This document shows positions 63,643-64,000 of a stretch of 64,000 bases of DNA, in pieces (position 1 is the first letter of the stretch; the number at the start of each line of letters is the position of its first letter). The stretch covers positions 8,084,001-8,148,000 of the forward strand of contig PUDQ02000001.1 in assembly GCA_002964805.2 (NCBI GenBank), in the 5' to 3' direction. This stretch comes from Trametes villosa (taxonomy: Eukaryota; Basidiomycota; Agaricomycetes; Polyporales; Polyporaceae). The notes beneath the pieces were generated by a model. That model saw only the letters and a list, made by a program, of their open reading frames with translations. It ran no database searches and was not told where the DNA came from. The translations under genes were made by a program, and so were the position numbers.

Positions 63643-64000
63643 ATGACAGATCACATTCCAAACGAGATATGGGCGGATATCTTGTATCGAGCGGTCGCCA
63701 TCCCCACGAAGACTTTCGAGGCATGGAGCACCCCTACCTCGTTTGCAGGGACGCCGAAGTCTTCCGTTACGAACATCCTCCTCGTTTCGGGTCTCTGGTA
63801 CGATCTCGCCGAACCTGCACTCTACGAGTCCGCCATCTTGCGCACGAAGGCACAGGTGCGCCGATTCGCCCGCTCGACGTCCAAAGACTCGGAGAAAGGC
63901 GTGAAGAGGGCTTCACGTGTGCGGCATCTGCGTATCGAGGGTGGTTTCGGCGCATCCCTCATCCGGATACTAGGAGTCGCTCGCGGTATTGTCACCTTGT
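63643..64000 (+). CDS. F-box protein, tandem paralogue, cut by window end
   Basis: Starts at ATG 63643 and is open to the window edge (119 codons seen). By eye three quarters or more of the residues match the first 119 residues of the gene at 60793: HIPNEIWADILYRAVAIPTK TFEAWST, NILLVSGLWYDLAEPALYES A, ILRTKAQVRRFARSTSK, and VRHLRIEGG. The KRW of the F-box is replaced by GLW in this copy. It is a tandem duplicate in the same orientation. Whether the second F-box-like module is retained cannot be seen. Confidence 0.85.
   Translation, partial: MTDHIPNEIWADILYRAVAIPTKTFEAWSTPTSFAGTPKSSVTNILLVSGLWYDLAEPALYESAILRTKAQVRRFARSTSKDSEKGVKRASRVRHLRIEGGFGASLIRILGVARGIVTL

Overview
This is nuclear DNA from a filamentous basidiomycete, most likely a wood-associated agaricomycete such as a polypore. 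The evidence is a GC-rich sequence, genes broken by many roughly 50-60 nt GT-AG introns with CTNAC-type branch points, and proteins of clearly fungal type (Kcs1, Gcd2, Rat1, Mpo1, Qcr9). There are also several families that look basidiomycete-restricted. No prokaryotic, viral, rRNA, tRNA or CRISPR feature was recognised. All gene models were spliced by hand from reading frame, splice signals and family knowledge.

Left half (1-30.3 kb) is compact and mostly housekeeping: the 3' end of an MFS transporter; an unknown protein with an array of SUMO-consensus sites; a CLD1/ABHD5-type hydrolase; mitoribosomal uS11m back-to-back with QCR9; the inositol hexakisphosphate kinase KCS1; a Gln/Pro-rich unknown with 10-residue repeats; an FHA-forkhead transcription factor back-to-back with MTFP1/MTP18; eIF2B-delta (GCD2) back-to-back with the 5'-3' exonuclease RAT1; a fungal unknown with RAASPY repeats; and the R-SNARE SEC22 back-to-back with the alpha-oxidation dioxygenase MPO1.

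Middle (30.5-44.1 kb) is accessory in character: an SDR oxidoreductase, two tandem related cytochromes P450, a secreted PA-domain-like protein and a BBE-like FAD oxidase, separated by long gene-free spacers. The four oxidoreductases could act on a common substrate, but there is no backbone synthase in view, so a metabolic cluster is only a hypothesis. The SDR has 11 exons for 282 residues; its NNAG motif, its catalytic YxxxK motif and part of its PGP loop sit on exons of 13, 14 and 17 nt. The second P450 and the FAD oxidase each carry a 14-nt exon too.

Right half (44.8-64 kb): an EF-hand MscS channel divergent from a small coiled-coil protein, a 4.5-kb stretch with no convincing gene, a small acidic unknown, a basidiomycete domain-of-unknown-function protein, a 102-residue gene assembled from short exons, the tRNA adenosine deaminase TAD1, and a tandem pair of F-box proteins, the second cut by the window edge. 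The first F-box protein appears to contain two F-box-like modules.

The most notable items are the micro-exon architecture of the oxidoreductase genes, the SUMO-site array protein, tandem SUMO-interaction motifs in the forkhead factor, the two-F-box architecture, and repeated divergent pairing of functionally related genes.
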